Source: Planctomycetales bacterium (lineage in GTDB: Bacteria; Planctomycetota; Phycisphaerae; SM23-33). Taken from it: a stretch of 9,517 nucleotides of DNA. The notes beneath the pieces are model-generated. The model did no database searches and was not told the origin of the DNA. It saw only the letters and a program-made list of their open reading frames with translations. Of the stretch, positions 1-6,627 are shown in pieces; the first letter of the stretch is position 1, and each line of letters opens with the position of its first letter. Location: NCBI GenBank assembly GCA_030673005.1, contig DAOVFI010000066.1, positions 1 through 9,517 on the forward strand. Reading direction: 5' to 3'. The position numbers were made by a program, and so were the translations under genes.

Positions 1-185
1 GCAAGCATCAGCACGAGGGCCGAACATGCCACGACGTATCGCAGGTTGGCCGATCGTCGGCGGAGAAGCAGCATCGCCCCTGCCAGAAGGACAGCAACGG
101 CTGCTCCCTGCCAGAGGAAGTGCAGCAGCGCCCAGCCGAGACGCTGGACGAACGGATTGGTCAGGAGGTTTTCCAGGACGGTCAT
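1..185 (-). CDS. BlaR1/MecR1-like M56 family sensor metallopeptidase (N-terminal part only)
   Basis: Only the first 61 codons lie in the window; the gene continues past the left edge. The start is an ATG at 185-183 that overlaps the stop of the blaI-like gene in an ATGA arrangement, so the two are translationally coupled. The visible protein has the usual opening of M56 membrane peptidases: a short polar stretch, then a hydrophobic helix containing LLHFLWQGAAVAVLLAG, then LRRRSANLRYVVACSALVLM, which starts the second helix. In the known family, several membrane helices flank a cytoplasmic zinc-protease domain (HExxH) that cleaves the partner BlaI repressor when an outside signal, classically a beta-lactam, is bound. 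The zinc motif and any sensor domain are outside the window, so the signal cannot be named. Family assignment is fairly sure; a beta-lactam link is not shown, since many such pairs control other targets. Confidence 0.85.
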   Translation of the reverse strand, partial: MTVLENLLTNPFVQRLGWALLHFLWQGAAVAVLLAGAMLLLRRRSANLRYVVACSALVLML

Positions 186-571
186 TTTTCCTCTCCTTCC
201 AGTTTATTTAGAAGTTTTTCGACCCGTAAAAGTTCCCCGGCGGAGACATCTTTTGCCCGCAGCGCCTGGAGGACGAGTTTGCGCGCCGAGCCGCCGAAGG
301 CCCCGTCCATCAGGTGCTCGACCAACTGCCGGCGCGTTTTCTCCTGCGAGAAGGCCGGTCGGTACACCTGGGGCCGGCGGGATTCGTCCCGCACCAGCAG
401 GCCCTTGCCGGTCATCACCTGCATCTGCTTGAGCGTGGTCGTGTAGCCGGTCCGGCGGATTTCGTTCAGCGTCAGGTTAACCTGCCGGACCGTGCTCGGC
501 CCATGCCGCCAAAGGACGTTCAGTATCACCAGTTCCGCGTCGGTAGGACGTTTCGCCTTGCGTCTCGCCAT
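182..571 (-). CDS. blaI: BlaI/MecI/CopY family transcriptional repressor
   Basis: This is a full-length 129-residue protein, normal for the family. Residues 1-75 form the winged-helix DNA-binding domain: PTDAELVILNVLW opens helix 1, TVRQVNLTLNE is the next helical segment, and TGYTTTLKQMQVMTGKGLL is the recognition-helix region, followed by the wing with RDESRRPQVYRP. Residues 75-129 form the dimerisation tail, including QLVEHLMDGAFGGSARKLVLQAL, the region where BlaR1 relatives cleave the repressor. The start ATG at 571 has an AGGGAGAA ribosome site at 578-585. The gene overlaps the blaR1-like gene by 4 bases, and the promoter upstream carries two palindromes that it probably binds, giving self-repression. 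The family call is very sure. The regulated process is unknown; the symbol describes the family, not proven beta-lactamase control. Confidence 0.93.
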   Translation of the reverse strand: MARRKAKRPTDAELVILNVLWRHGPSTVRQVNLTLNEIRRTGYTTTLKQMQVMTGKGLLVRDESRRPQVYRPAFSQEKTRRQLVEHLMDGAFGGSARKLVLQALRAKDVSAGELLRVEKLLNKLEGEEK

Positions 572-622
572 GTCGAATTCTCCCTGAAATCCATGTGCAA
601 AATGTTCGCCCGTGCCACGTGA

Positions 623-651
623 TTTATACGATAACTGTCGTCAAATGTCAA
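623..651 (-). promoter_or_regulatory. Sigma-70-type promoter of the blaI-blaR1 unit
   Basis: Read on the minus strand, TTGACA (646-651) is a perfect -35 box, followed by a 17-base spacer and TATAAA (623-628), a near-perfect -10 box. Transcription should begin near 616, leaving a leader of about 45 bases before the blaI ATG. One operator-like palindrome fills much of the spacer and another begins at the upstream edge of the -35 box, so repressor binding would block RNA polymerase directly. Confidence 0.8.
628..641. promoter_or_regulatory. Probable BlaI operator 1 (promoter-spacer site)
   Basis: ACGATAACTGTCGT is an imperfect 14-base palindrome: the outer ACGA/TCGT arms are symmetric, with inner mismatches. 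It lies between the -35 and -10 boxes of the blaI promoter and shares its first base with the -10 box. With the following CAAAT it repeats operator 2 at 17 of 19 positions. Its role as a BlaI site is inferred from place and symmetry. Confidence 0.7.
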
Positions 652-664
652 CGATAATTATCGT
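651..664. promoter_or_regulatory. Probable BlaI operator 2 (perfect palindrome)
   Basis: ACGATAATTATCGT is a perfect 14-base palindrome whose first base is also the edge of the -35 box. It is followed by CAAAT, as is operator 1. The centres of the two sites are 23 bp apart, a little over two helical turns, so two repressor dimers could sit on roughly the same face of the DNA. Confidence 0.72.
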
Positions 665-738
665 CAAATATAAAATTATTTTTGACGTGCGGACGTAGTT
701 ACCAGTTCGAGAAGAAGCAGCGCGAAGACGCTTAAAAG

Positions 739-766
739 AAGCCCAGCCATTGCAATGACTGGGCTT
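739..766 (-). terminator. Hairpin terminator after the uncharacterised barrel gene
   Basis: Two 14-base arms (739-752 and 753-766) pair with one mismatch, giving a compact hairpin built on AAGCCCAG/CTGGGCTT. On the minus strand it is followed by CTTTTAAG, a short U-run, and it lies 18 bases after the stop codon at 785. The short U-run makes it a moderate intrinsic terminator. It separates this gene from the blaI promoter downstream. Confidence 0.65.
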
Positions 767-784
767 GGGGTTATGAGGGAGGCG

Positions 785-1591
785 TTACTGTAATCGTTCT
801 TCCAGCGCGTCGGTCAGCAGGCGGATGTTTTCGGCCATGCCGTTTGGGTGTTCTTTGGTGTAGATGCCGACGCAGACGGCGTCCTGCGGGCGGAGGTGCC
901 GGGCGACGAATTCAAACGCCTTTTCGGGATCGTTTCTACCGGCGGCCAGCACCTTGTAATGGATGACGGGTTTGCTGAGTCCGGCGATAAGATCGGTCAT
1001 CGCCCGGCGGTTCTCATCGAGGTACTGTTCGGCCGTTCCGGAGACGTGCCCGGCCTGCTCGTCGCGAGCGATGGGATTGTAGTAGGAACACATATAGTAA
1101 TCGACGTCAAGGTTCTTGTCGGCCCACCTGAAGACATCGGTGTTATGTCCGGCGATTCCAGCGGCCATGCCGGCCTGTCGGATTTTTGCGATGAGGCCGG
1201 GAAGTTCGTCCAGTTGATTGTTGGCGATCAGGAAATCCATCGTTCCGCCGTGGATGTGGCAGGCCTTTGCGCCGCCGGAGACGGCATTGTCGATGCCGCG
1301 TTCGGTTGAGCCGAGTTCGGGGCAGGTCTGGGCTATCCAGAATATCTCGCCGCCTTCGTCCCGGTACTCCATCAGGTATCGCATCACGTGGTGGTCGGCC
1401 CGGCTGATGTGCGCGTTTATTCCCAGTTCTTCTGCCTGGCGGAGGGCCTGCTTGATCCGGCTGACCGTGTAGAAATGCCTCATCTCCGCGTCGCGGTCGG
1501 CGCCCTGGTGGGAGAACCCGCTGAACGGGTTGCCGCCGATAATCAGCCTGCTTACCGATAGGTTGCCGATTTTCACTGTGCCGATAGACAT
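785..1591 (-). CDS. Conserved uncharacterised protein, probable TIM-barrel fold
   Basis: This 268-residue cytoplasmic protein has no signal peptide or membrane helix, and I cannot assign it a named enzyme. It opens with a short strand and LIIGGNPFSGFSH (16-28), then alternates predicted strands and helices as a TIM barrel does. Strand-like pieces are INAHIS (58-63), GEIFWIAQT (81-89), AKACHIHGG (108-116), MAAGIAGHN (142-150), VDYYMCSYYNP (163-173) and KPVIHYKVLAAGR (207-219), followed by VCVGIY (239-244) near the end. The KVLAAGR strand and the closing GIYTKEHPNGMAENI segment recall aldo/keto-reductase-like barrels, but no NADPH-binding signature is clear. Histidines at 61, 67, 68, 112, 114 and 149 and cysteines at 90 and 111 sit at strand ends and could bind metal or substrate. 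The ATG start is supported by GGAG at 1599-1602, 7 bases upstream. It appears to be transcribed alone, ending at the hairpin at 739-766. Confidence 0.85.
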   Translation of the reverse strand: MSIGTVKIGNLSVSRLIIGGNPFSGFSHQGADRDAEMRHFYTVSRIKQALRQAEELGINAHISRADHHVMRYLMEYRDEGGEIFWIAQTCPELGSTERGIDNAVSGGAKACHIHGGTMDFLIANNQLDELPGLIAKIRQAGMAAGIAGHNTDVFRWADKNLDVDYYMCSYYNPIARDEQAGHVSGTAEQYLDENRRAMTDLIAGLSKPVIHYKVLAAGRNDPEKAFEFVARHLRPQDAVCVGIYTKEHPNGMAENIRLLTDALEERLQ

Positions 1592-1649
1592 GCGATTACT
1601 CCGATAGCGCTGCCCGTGTGAGAAGGTTCCGCCAACGCCGAAGGAATAA

Positions 1650-1730
1650 AGCAGGATTATGGGGATTGCTGGATTACGGGGATTTTTTTATTGTTTTTTC
1701 ATGTAATCCTAAAATCCCCATAATCCTGCT
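1650..1730. repeat. 81-bp intergenic palindromic repeat
   Basis: Outer arms of 18 bases (1650-1667 and 1713-1730, AGCAGGATTATGGGGATT and its exact complement) enclose a 3x3 mismatch, a second pair of perfect 7-base arms (1671-1677 GGATTAC, 1703-1709 GTAATCC) and a 25-base T-rich loop. The left half also contains two near-copies of a 17-base unit (1654-1670 and 1671-1687, GGATTAYGGGGATT followed by three variable bases). It lies between purH and the barrel gene, contains no ORF, and has no U-run expected of an ordinary terminator on either strand. It is more likely a dispersed palindromic or MITE-like element, or a folded RNA, that could also stop or stabilise the purH transcript. Confidence 0.8.
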
Positions 1731-1796
1731 ATTTACTTCCCGTATCGGCTGGGCCTTCATACCGGGACGTACTGTTCAAACATAATTACAAACCAC

Positions 1797-3425
1797 TCAG
1801 TGATTAAAATGTCTTGTTCCGGTGAAGATCATCGCCAGGCCCAGTTCGTCGGCGCGGGCGATGACGTCGGAATCTTTCTTTGCCCCGCCCGGTTCGATGA
1901 CGGCGGTAGCGCCGGCCTCGACGGCCCAGTCGAGACTGTCGGGGAACGGGAAGAACGCATCGGAGGCGAGGACGCATCCGGCGGTATCGACGGCGTTTCC
2001 GCCGCCGTAGGCCTTGGCGATCTGCCCGGCAAGGCGGGCGGAGTTGACACGGCTCATCTGTCCGGCGCCGGCGCCGATAAGCGCCTTGTCCTTGGCCAGG
2101 ACGATCGCGTTACTCTTGACGTTCTTGCAGACCAGCCAGCCGAAGCGCATGTCGGCCATCTCCGTCTCCGAAGGTTTGCGCTTTGTAACGACTTTCCACT
2201 GGTCCTCGTTGAGGCCCAGCGTATCGCGGTCCTGGACCAGCAGGCCGCCGACGACGTACTTGAAGTATTTTTCGCTGTTTCGCTTTTTATCGAACGGTCC
2301 TATCTCCAGCAGGCGGACGTCGCCGCCCCAGCCTTTGCGGGCCTTGATTATCTCCAGCGCGTCGGTCTCGAATGACGGTGCGAGGATAATCTCGGCGAAA
2401 AACCCGCCGGCCCCGGCGTCCTTGCCCCATCGCTGGTAGGTTTCGGTGATGGCCGACGCCAGGTCGGCCGTTACCGGTCGATTTACGGCGACGATGCCGC
2501 CCATTGCGGCGTTGGCATCGCCGAAATACGCCTTGCGGTAGGCCTCGACGAGGTCGTCGTCGATAGCGCATCCGGCGGGGTTGGCGTGCTTGATAATGGC
2601 GACGGCCGGTTCGTCGAACTCTTTGACCAGTTCCAGCGCGCCGTTGGCGTCGAAGTAGTTGTTGTACGAGATGGGTTTCCCGCCCAGGAGTTTCGCCCTG
2701 CCGATACAAGGCTCGGTCTCGGCATCGCCGCTGATGTAGAAGGCACCCTGCTGGTGGGGATTTTCGCCGTATCGGAGTTCGCCTTCGGATTTTTTATAAC
2801 TGAGCGTCAGGCGGTCCGGCAGCGAGACGCCCTGTTGGGCGGCGAGATAGGTATTGATGGCGGTATCATAGTGGGCCGTCAGGCAGAAGGCGGTGTGGGC
2901 GAGTTTGCAGCGAATTTCCTGCGAGACGGCGCCGTCGTTCGCCTTCATCTCGGCAAGGACTTTGTCGTACTGGCTCGAGTCGGTTACAACGGTAACGAAT
3001 TTATGGTTCTTTGCGGCGGCGCGAACCATCGTAGGCCCGCCGATGTCGATCATCTCGATCGCTTCAGCGAGCGTGCAGCCTTCTTTGGCGATCGCCTGCT
3101 CGAACGGATAAAGACCCACGCAGACCAGATCCAGCGGCTCGATGCCGTATTTTTCCATATCTGCCTGGTGGTCGGGATCGTCGCGGAGCGCCAGGATCGC
3201 CCCATGGACCTTCGGATGCAGTGTTACGACGCGGTGGCCCAGCATTTCCGGAAAACCGGTCCATTCCTGAACCTGGCGAACTTTGACTCCGGCTGCTTCA
3301 ATCGCTTTAGCCGTCCCGCCGGAGGAAATGATCTCCACGCCCATTTGGACCAGGGCCTTTGCGAAATCGGCTATGCCCGTCTTGTCGAAAACACTGATCA
3401 GCGCGCGTCGGATTTTTACTTTCAC
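1797..3425 (-). CDS. purH: Bifunctional AICAR formyltransferase / IMP cyclohydrolase
   Basis: PurH carries out the last two steps of IMP synthesis in the cytosol: transfer of a formyl group from 10-formyl-tetrahydrofolate to AICAR, then ring closure to IMP. The protein is 542 residues, slightly longer than the usual 510-530. Residues 1-195 are the cyclohydrolase (MGS-like) domain, with SVFDKTGI (11-18), SSGGTAKAI (34-42), TLHPKVHGAIL (68-78) and DIGGPTMVRAAAKN (127-140). Residues 200-542 are the transformylase, with LRYGENPHQ (217-225), SYNNYFDANGALELV (253-267), the catalytic Lys-His pair in IIKHANPAG (277-285), GAGQMSRVNSARLAG (453-467), SDAFFPFPDS (488-497) and the usual ending FTGTRHFNH. 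Alanine replaces the common Cys in KHANPCG. The start is GTG at 3425-3423, supported by AGGAG at 3436-3440; ATG is not available there. It lies 26 bp after the PQQ-propeller gene and is probably co-transcribed with it. No other purine gene is nearby. Confidence 0.97.
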   Translation of the reverse strand: MKVKIRRALISVFDKTGIADFAKALVQMGVEIISSGGTAKAIEAAGVKVRQVQEWTGFPEMLGHRVVTLHPKVHGAILALRDDPDHQADMEKYGIEPLDLVCVGLYPFEQAIAKEGCTLAEAIEMIDIGGPTMVRAAAKNHKFVTVVTDSSQYDKVLAEMKANDGAVSQEIRCKLAHTAFCLTAHYDTAINTYLAAQQGVSLPDRLTLSYKKSEGELRYGENPHQQGAFYISGDAETEPCIGRAKLLGGKPISYNNYFDANGALELVKEFDEPAVAIIKHANPAGCAIDDDLVEAYRKAYFGDANAAMGGIVAVNRPVTADLASAITETYQRWGKDAGAGGFFAEIILAPSFETDALEIIKARKGWGGDVRLLEIGPFDKKRNSEKYFKYVVGGLLVQDRDTLGLNEDQWKVVTKRKPSETEMADMRFGWLVCKNVKSNAIVLAKDKALIGAGAGQMSRVNSARLAGQIAKAYGGGNAVDTAGCVLASDAFFPFPDSLDWAVEAGATAVIEPGGAKKDSDVIARADELGLAMIFTGTRHFNH

Positions 3426-3451
3426 AGGTGAGGCTCTCCTTTTCGGGGTTT

Positions 3452-4681
3452 CTAATTACCGGGTGAGTCCTTTAGCATTTTCGGTGTAAGGTGTCCGGCC
3501 GAGACCGGTCGGATACAGACGATCTTCCCGTTGGTTGTGGCGGCGTATATGACCGGTTTTGTCGCGCTGGGGACGAACAGGTCCAAGCCTGTCATCAGGA
3601 GCGATTTTTCCACTTTCCCCAGTATCTCATGGACGATCAGCAGTCGCTTTCCGGTCGTCAGGACGAACACGTAAGGATTTTTGTTGATCTTCACGGATCC
3701 CAAAACTATACGCCCGTTTTTCAGGTCCCACCGTTTGCGTCCGTTTGCCAGGTTGACGGCGTAGAAGCGATCGCCGAAGGCTACCTGGAAGACCGTTTCT
3801 CGTCCGACCTGGACGGGTTGGCGCATCGGTCCCCGTGCAACAAATCTCCAGAGTTCCTCGCCGGTAAGGTTGTCATAGGCATGGAGGCGGTAGTCCTGTC
3901 CGGGTACGAAGCATCCTCTGGCGTCCACGAAGAAATCCGCCGACAGCGGCGCGTCGGTCAGCTGGTTCCACAGAAGCCGATCCTTGCTTCGTCCGGGATT
4001 GATTACATAGAGTTTTCCGTCGTGGCTGGCGACGAAGAGTTTTTTTCCGAATATCGTCGGTCTGGCCGTGATCGTCTTTTTAGTGGACATCGTCCACCGA
4101 CAAAAGCCATTGCTGAGATTGACGGCGTAGTACCATCCTCTTTCCGAGGCGACGTAAAAATGTTCACCATCGGAGGAACCGGATGTATTTGCCGTGAATT
4201 TGAAATCGAGTTTTCGCACCAGTTTGCCCGTATCGCGATTAATCAGCAACGCGTAACTGAGCGTATTGATTAGCACGGCTTTAAATGTCTTTATCGGGCT
4301 ATCAGGGTCCGGTTTCAGTATTTCGACTTCATCGGCGTGGCAGGGCGAGAAAACCTTGTTAATCCTGCGGGCTACCTGGTAACTCCACTTGTACGTTCCG
4401 CGTGCGGCGTCCAGGGCGACGAGCCGGTTCGCCGAGGTCAGGGCGTAGATGTTTTCGTCCAGTCGCCAGAGTCGCCGGACTATCTCATTTTCCGCGAGTC
4501 TAATCCTGGCCCGCCAGTAGAATTGCAGATCGACTTTCGCCAGGTGTTGGGCCTCAAGCGAGGCGCCCCTTTCGGCAACGTTTGAAAAGATGAGGTGCTT
4601 ATCGGGACCGCAACCGCCCGCACAATACATGCAAAAAAGACAAGCCGCAAGAATCACTCCACAGGTTATTAAAGTTCGCAT
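3452..4681 (-). CDS. PQQ-repeat beta-propeller protein, exported, probable lipoprotein
   Basis: The start is placed at ATG 4681 (409 residues), 15 codons inside the longest reading frame. AGGAG at 4689-4693 lies 7 bases upstream, and the shorter form begins with a proper signal sequence, MRTLITCGVILAACLFCMYC. The likely lipidated Cys is 24 (AGGC), though LAAC at 11-14 also resembles a lipobox; the lipobox is weak. Residues 75-395 hold blade-like repeats of the PQQ/BamB type, each a strand ending in a DGxLYAVN- or TGxxxW-like turn: YALTSANRLVALDAARGTYKW (79-99), FYVASERGWYYAVNLSNG (175-192), LFVASHDGKLYVINPG (215-230), RLHAYDNLTGEELWRF (265-280), FYAVNLANGRKRW (306-318) and IYAATTNGKIVCI (378-390). 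This fits an outer-surface or periplasmic scaffold. The PQQ cofactor itself is unlikely, since such repeats mostly serve binding roles. It precedes purH closely with no visible functional link; BamB-like assembly and polysaccharide roles are both possible. Confidence 0.85.
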   Translation of the reverse strand: MRTLITCGVILAACLFCMYCAGGCGPDKHLIFSNVAERGASLEAQHLAKVDLQFYWRARIRLAENEIVRRLWRLDENIYALTSANRLVALDAARGTYKWSYQVARRINKVFSPCHADEVEILKPDPDSPIKTFKAVLINTLSYALLINRDTGKLVRKLDFKFTANTSGSSDGEHFYVASERGWYYAVNLSNGFCRWTMSTKKTITARPTIFGKKLFVASHDGKLYVINPGRSKDRLLWNQLTDAPLSADFFVDARGCFVPGQDYRLHAYDNLTGEELWRFVARGPMRQPVQVGRETVFQVAFGDRFYAVNLANGRKRWDLKNGRIVLGSVKINKNPYVFVLTTGKRLLIVHEILGKVEKSLLMTGLDLFVPSATKPVIYAATTNGKIVCIRPVSAGHLTPKMLKDSPGN

Positions 4682-4853
4682 TGGAATGCTCCTTTTCCGG
4701 CGTTCGACGGCCGGACAGTTCAACACTTGTTCTCAAGGTTATCTCATCAGCGCCAAAGATACATCGAGACCGGGCCTTGCCGCCCCAAACGCGCGCCTTC
4801 TCCGGCATTTGCAGTTTGGTTCGCCGACCCTGTCGCCTCGCAACGAACGGGCA

Positions 4854-4882
4854 ATCTTATCGGCGGCCGGAAGGTTTTGCAA
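4854..4882 (-). promoter_or_regulatory. Possible promoter of the propeller-purH unit
   Basis: On the minus strand TTGCAA (4877-4882) and TAAGAT (4854-4859) are separated by exactly 17 bases, each matching 4 of 6 consensus positions. A leader of about 165 bases would follow before ATG 4681. The 311-base region 4682-4992 holds only this candidate and the terminator at 4918-4970; its short reading frames lack coding character. Alternative promoters in this stretch cannot be excluded. Confidence 0.35.
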
Positions 4883-4917
4883 CCAAATTGTCAGCTCGTT
4901 GCAAACAGGTGAATAGT

Positions 4918-4970
4918 TAAAAAAACACAGTCCCGAAAGGGATCCCTTGCGGGACTTCGGGACTGTGTTT
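4918..4970 (-). terminator. Strong intrinsic terminator of the lipoprotein unit
   Basis: Perfect 15-base arms (4923-4937 and 4956-4970, AAACACAGTCCCGAA and its complement) enclose 18 bases that can form a smaller stem TCCC-GCAA-GGGA with a tetraloop. On the minus strand the stem runs into a run of seven T at 4919-4925. It lies 22 bases past the stop of the FlgO-like gene at 4993. On the plus strand the A/T tail is weaker. Confidence 0.9.
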
Positions 4971-4992
4971 AAAATACTTTATTCATCCATCT

Positions 4993-5634
4993 CTAACGTG
5001 AGGGCGTGCTCAGCATCGATTGAACGCCTTCGTCGCATGGGATGCGGTAATCGTAAGCGCCGATTACCGTGTTATCTTCGGGATTGATAAGCCGTAACGA
5101 AACATACAAACTGTCACGGACGACGAGGATAATATCCCTGCTTAATTTCTCTTCCTCACCCGGACTTATCTCGCGAATCATCGCTTTGAGGGATTTGATA
5201 TTCGTACCGACCCTGGTTCGGGTGTACGTGCCGACGAGGACGGCCTGGGCTTTATAGTCCTTGCTCAGTTCCTTGGCGTCACGCGACAGCAGGAACTCGC
5301 CTTCGGGGTTGATCACGAGTGAATCGCTGCGGAGTTTGGCGCTGACGACCTTGTAGCCGCGCTGCGTGAGCCTCGACGAGCAGATTTCGCCCACGGTCCT
5401 TCCGAACGTGGACGTTTGGGTGATGGCGTCCAGGTCCACGAAACTCACCGTCAGTACGCGGCTTTTTCTCGGTAGAGACGCCGTAGTGGAACTTAACATG
5501 CGGTCCACGGCCTTGTAATTCGTATCAACAAGGTTCACGAGGTCGCGCTCGACGATTTTCGGCGCGCACCCGCCCAGCAGGCCGACTGAACCCAACGATA
5601 ACATCATGATTCCGAGAGCAACTTGCTTAGACAT
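4993..5634 (-). CDS. FlgO-family lipoprotein
   Basis: The start is ATG 5634 (213 residues), 24 codons inside the longest frame. AGGA at 5643-5646 lies 8 bases upstream, and this start gives a clean lipoprotein signal, MSKQVALGIMMLSLGSVGLLGGC, with lipobox LGGC and lipidated Cys 23. The rest resembles the FlgO domain: a helix with LVDTNYKAVDRML, then the strand VLTVSFVDLDAITQTSTFGRTV, which is characteristic of FlgO, then LTQRGYKVV, GEFLLSRDAKELSKDYKAQAVLVGTYT and a last strand-rich part with YVSLRLINPEDNTVIGAYDYRIP. In Vibrio, FlgO is an outer-membrane lipoprotein needed for full motility and flagellar stability. Related domains also occur away from flagella as envelope proteins. It follows the LPP20-like lipoprotein gene by 128 bp on the same strand and ends at a strong terminator. 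The domain is fairly sure; a flagellar role is only a possibility. Confidence 0.85.
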   Translation of the reverse strand: MSKQVALGIMMLSLGSVGLLGGCAPKIVERDLVNLVDTNYKAVDRMLSSTTASLPRKSRVLTVSFVDLDAITQTSTFGRTVGEICSSRLTQRGYKVVSAKLRSDSLVINPEGEFLLSRDAKELSKDYKAQAVLVGTYTRTRVGTNIKSLKAMIREISPGEEEKLSRDIILVVRDSLYVSLRLINPEDNTVIGAYDYRIPCDEGVQSMLSTPSR

Positions 5635-5762
5635 AAGAGATTTCCTTCTTTCCCGCCCACCTGCCGGCAGGCTGAACAAATCGTCCGGCGGTTGCCAGAG
5701 GTGCAACCCTGCCGGTATGACTAACCCGGAACGTCAAACGGGAGAACCGTTTTTACCTTGAT

Positions 5763-6542
5763 TTATCGGCTCAGTCTCGCGGCCCCTGCGGGAGCCAGAC
5801 GAACGGCGGAGCGATCTGCAGTATGCTTGCCGGAGACGGAGTAGAGTTTGCCCGGACCGCTGCTCTTGGCGGCGATTTCGAGAGCCTCCATTGTCGTCTT
5901 GATACGAGACTCCAGTTGCTCCTTCGAAATCGACATCCGCACCCAGCACTTGTACCTTTTCATCGTGCGGGTGGCCGTGTTCGACAGGAGTGTCTGGTCC
6001 AGAGGTTCCTCGAGGATGGACCATTTTTCCCAATAGACGCCTTCGTCGATCAGGTCGCCGGTCAGGGCGGAAGTGAGGGTCTTTATCCGCACTGCCAGTT
6101 GTTGGTCGGCCTTTTCTCCGGGCAGGAACCTGGGGCCGCCGCTTTTCCGGAAAAACGGAAGCAGCACGGAGAGAGGCTTTTCGCCGCCCTGGTAATTACG
6201 ACGGTCGATTTCCGTTGTTCTTACGTTCACCCACGTGGCGATCTGCCTGCCCACCTGTTCCAGCACGTGGTCCCGCGCCGAATCATAGGCGGCGCGCTCG
6301 TCGAACGTGTTATATCCGATGCTGCGCCCGACGAAGTAGATCCGATCGGCTTCGTCCTCGGACATTCTCACTTTTGTACCCTTGACCCAGGCGGGGGCAT
6401 CCTGACCGAAAAGCCCGGACTCGGAAGTTTCCAGCAGTTTCTCATCATAGTTCTGCCACTTCGAGCCGCAGCCGACCAGCATCATGCCCATAACAACAGC
6501 GCTTACCGCCACCAGACTGATTGTTCCTGTTGCTGTTTTCAC
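5763..6542 (-). CDS. Exported lipoprotein, LPP20/FlgP-like
   Basis: The preferred start is GTG 6542 (259 residues): GAGGTG lies just before it, and the product begins as a standard lipoprotein signal, VKTATGTISLVAVSAVVMGM then LVGC with Cys 25. An ATG at 6569 would add nine residues but has no ribosome site. The mature part has a segment like the LPP20 family: APAWVKG, then RIYFVGRSIGYNTFDERAAYDSARDHVLEQVGRQI with regularly placed Ala, Val and Ile. Farther on comes a strand-like YKCWVRMSISKEQLESRIKTTM, matching the closing strand and helix of such domains. An insertion (about 110-175) includes LSVLLPFFRKSGGPRF and the polar YWEKW region. The last 30 residues are Gly/Ser/Ala/Arg-rich and look disordered. 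It is the first gene of a two-gene unit with the FlgO-like gene, as FlgP (an LPP20 protein) accompanies FlgO in vibrios. The family call comes from pattern only and is moderate. Confidence 0.75.
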   Translation of the reverse strand: MKTATGTISLVAVSAVVMGMMLVGCGSKWQNYDEKLLETSESGLFGQDAPAWVKGTKVRMSEDEADRIYFVGRSIGYNTFDERAAYDSARDHVLEQVGRQIATWVNVRTTEIDRRNYQGGEKPLSVLLPFFRKSGGPRFLPGEKADQQLAVRIKTLTSALTGDLIDEGVYWEKWSILEEPLDQTLLSNTATRTMKRYKCWVRMSISKEQLESRIKTTMEALEIAAKSSGPGKLYSVSGKHTADRSAVRLAPAGAARLSR

Positions 6543-6627
6543 ATTCCACCTCTTCTGACTAAAGGCCATAATTTATTAAACTGCTTACCCAACCGGGCAA
6601 ACGCCGAATTCCGGACCAACGAGCGGG

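Noticed and set aside
182..185. Possible frameshift or fusion where blaI meets the M56 gene
   Set aside because: The ATGA overlap is the normal translational coupling of blaI-blaR1 pairs, and both proteins have intact ends.
2586..3431. Plus-strand reading frame of 281 codons
   Set aside because: It is fully antisense to purH, whose family motifs are complete across the same bases.
3491..4273. Plus-strand reading frame of 260 codons
   Set aside because: It is antisense to the beta-propeller gene, which shows clear repeats and a signal sequence.
4590..4916. Plus-strand frame of 108 codons and an opposing minus-strand frame in the propeller upstream region
   Set aside because: Neither has a ribosome site, domain or coding-like composition; the region is better explained as leader and promoter.
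5660..5671. Perfect 12-base palindrome CCTGCCGGCAGG upstream of the FlgO-like gene
   Set aside because: It is short and GC-rich, such as occurs by chance in this composition; there is no second copy in the window and no link to a promoter.
5690..5708. Small hairpin GGTTGC/GCAACC between the two lipoprotein genes
   Set aside because: It has only six pairs and no U-run, so it is not a convincing terminator; the two genes are more likely co-transcribed.
5736..5752. AAACGG/CCGTTT hairpin just after the LPP20-like gene
   Set aside because: The stem is weak, and the T-run follows it on the plus strand, where there is no gene to terminate.
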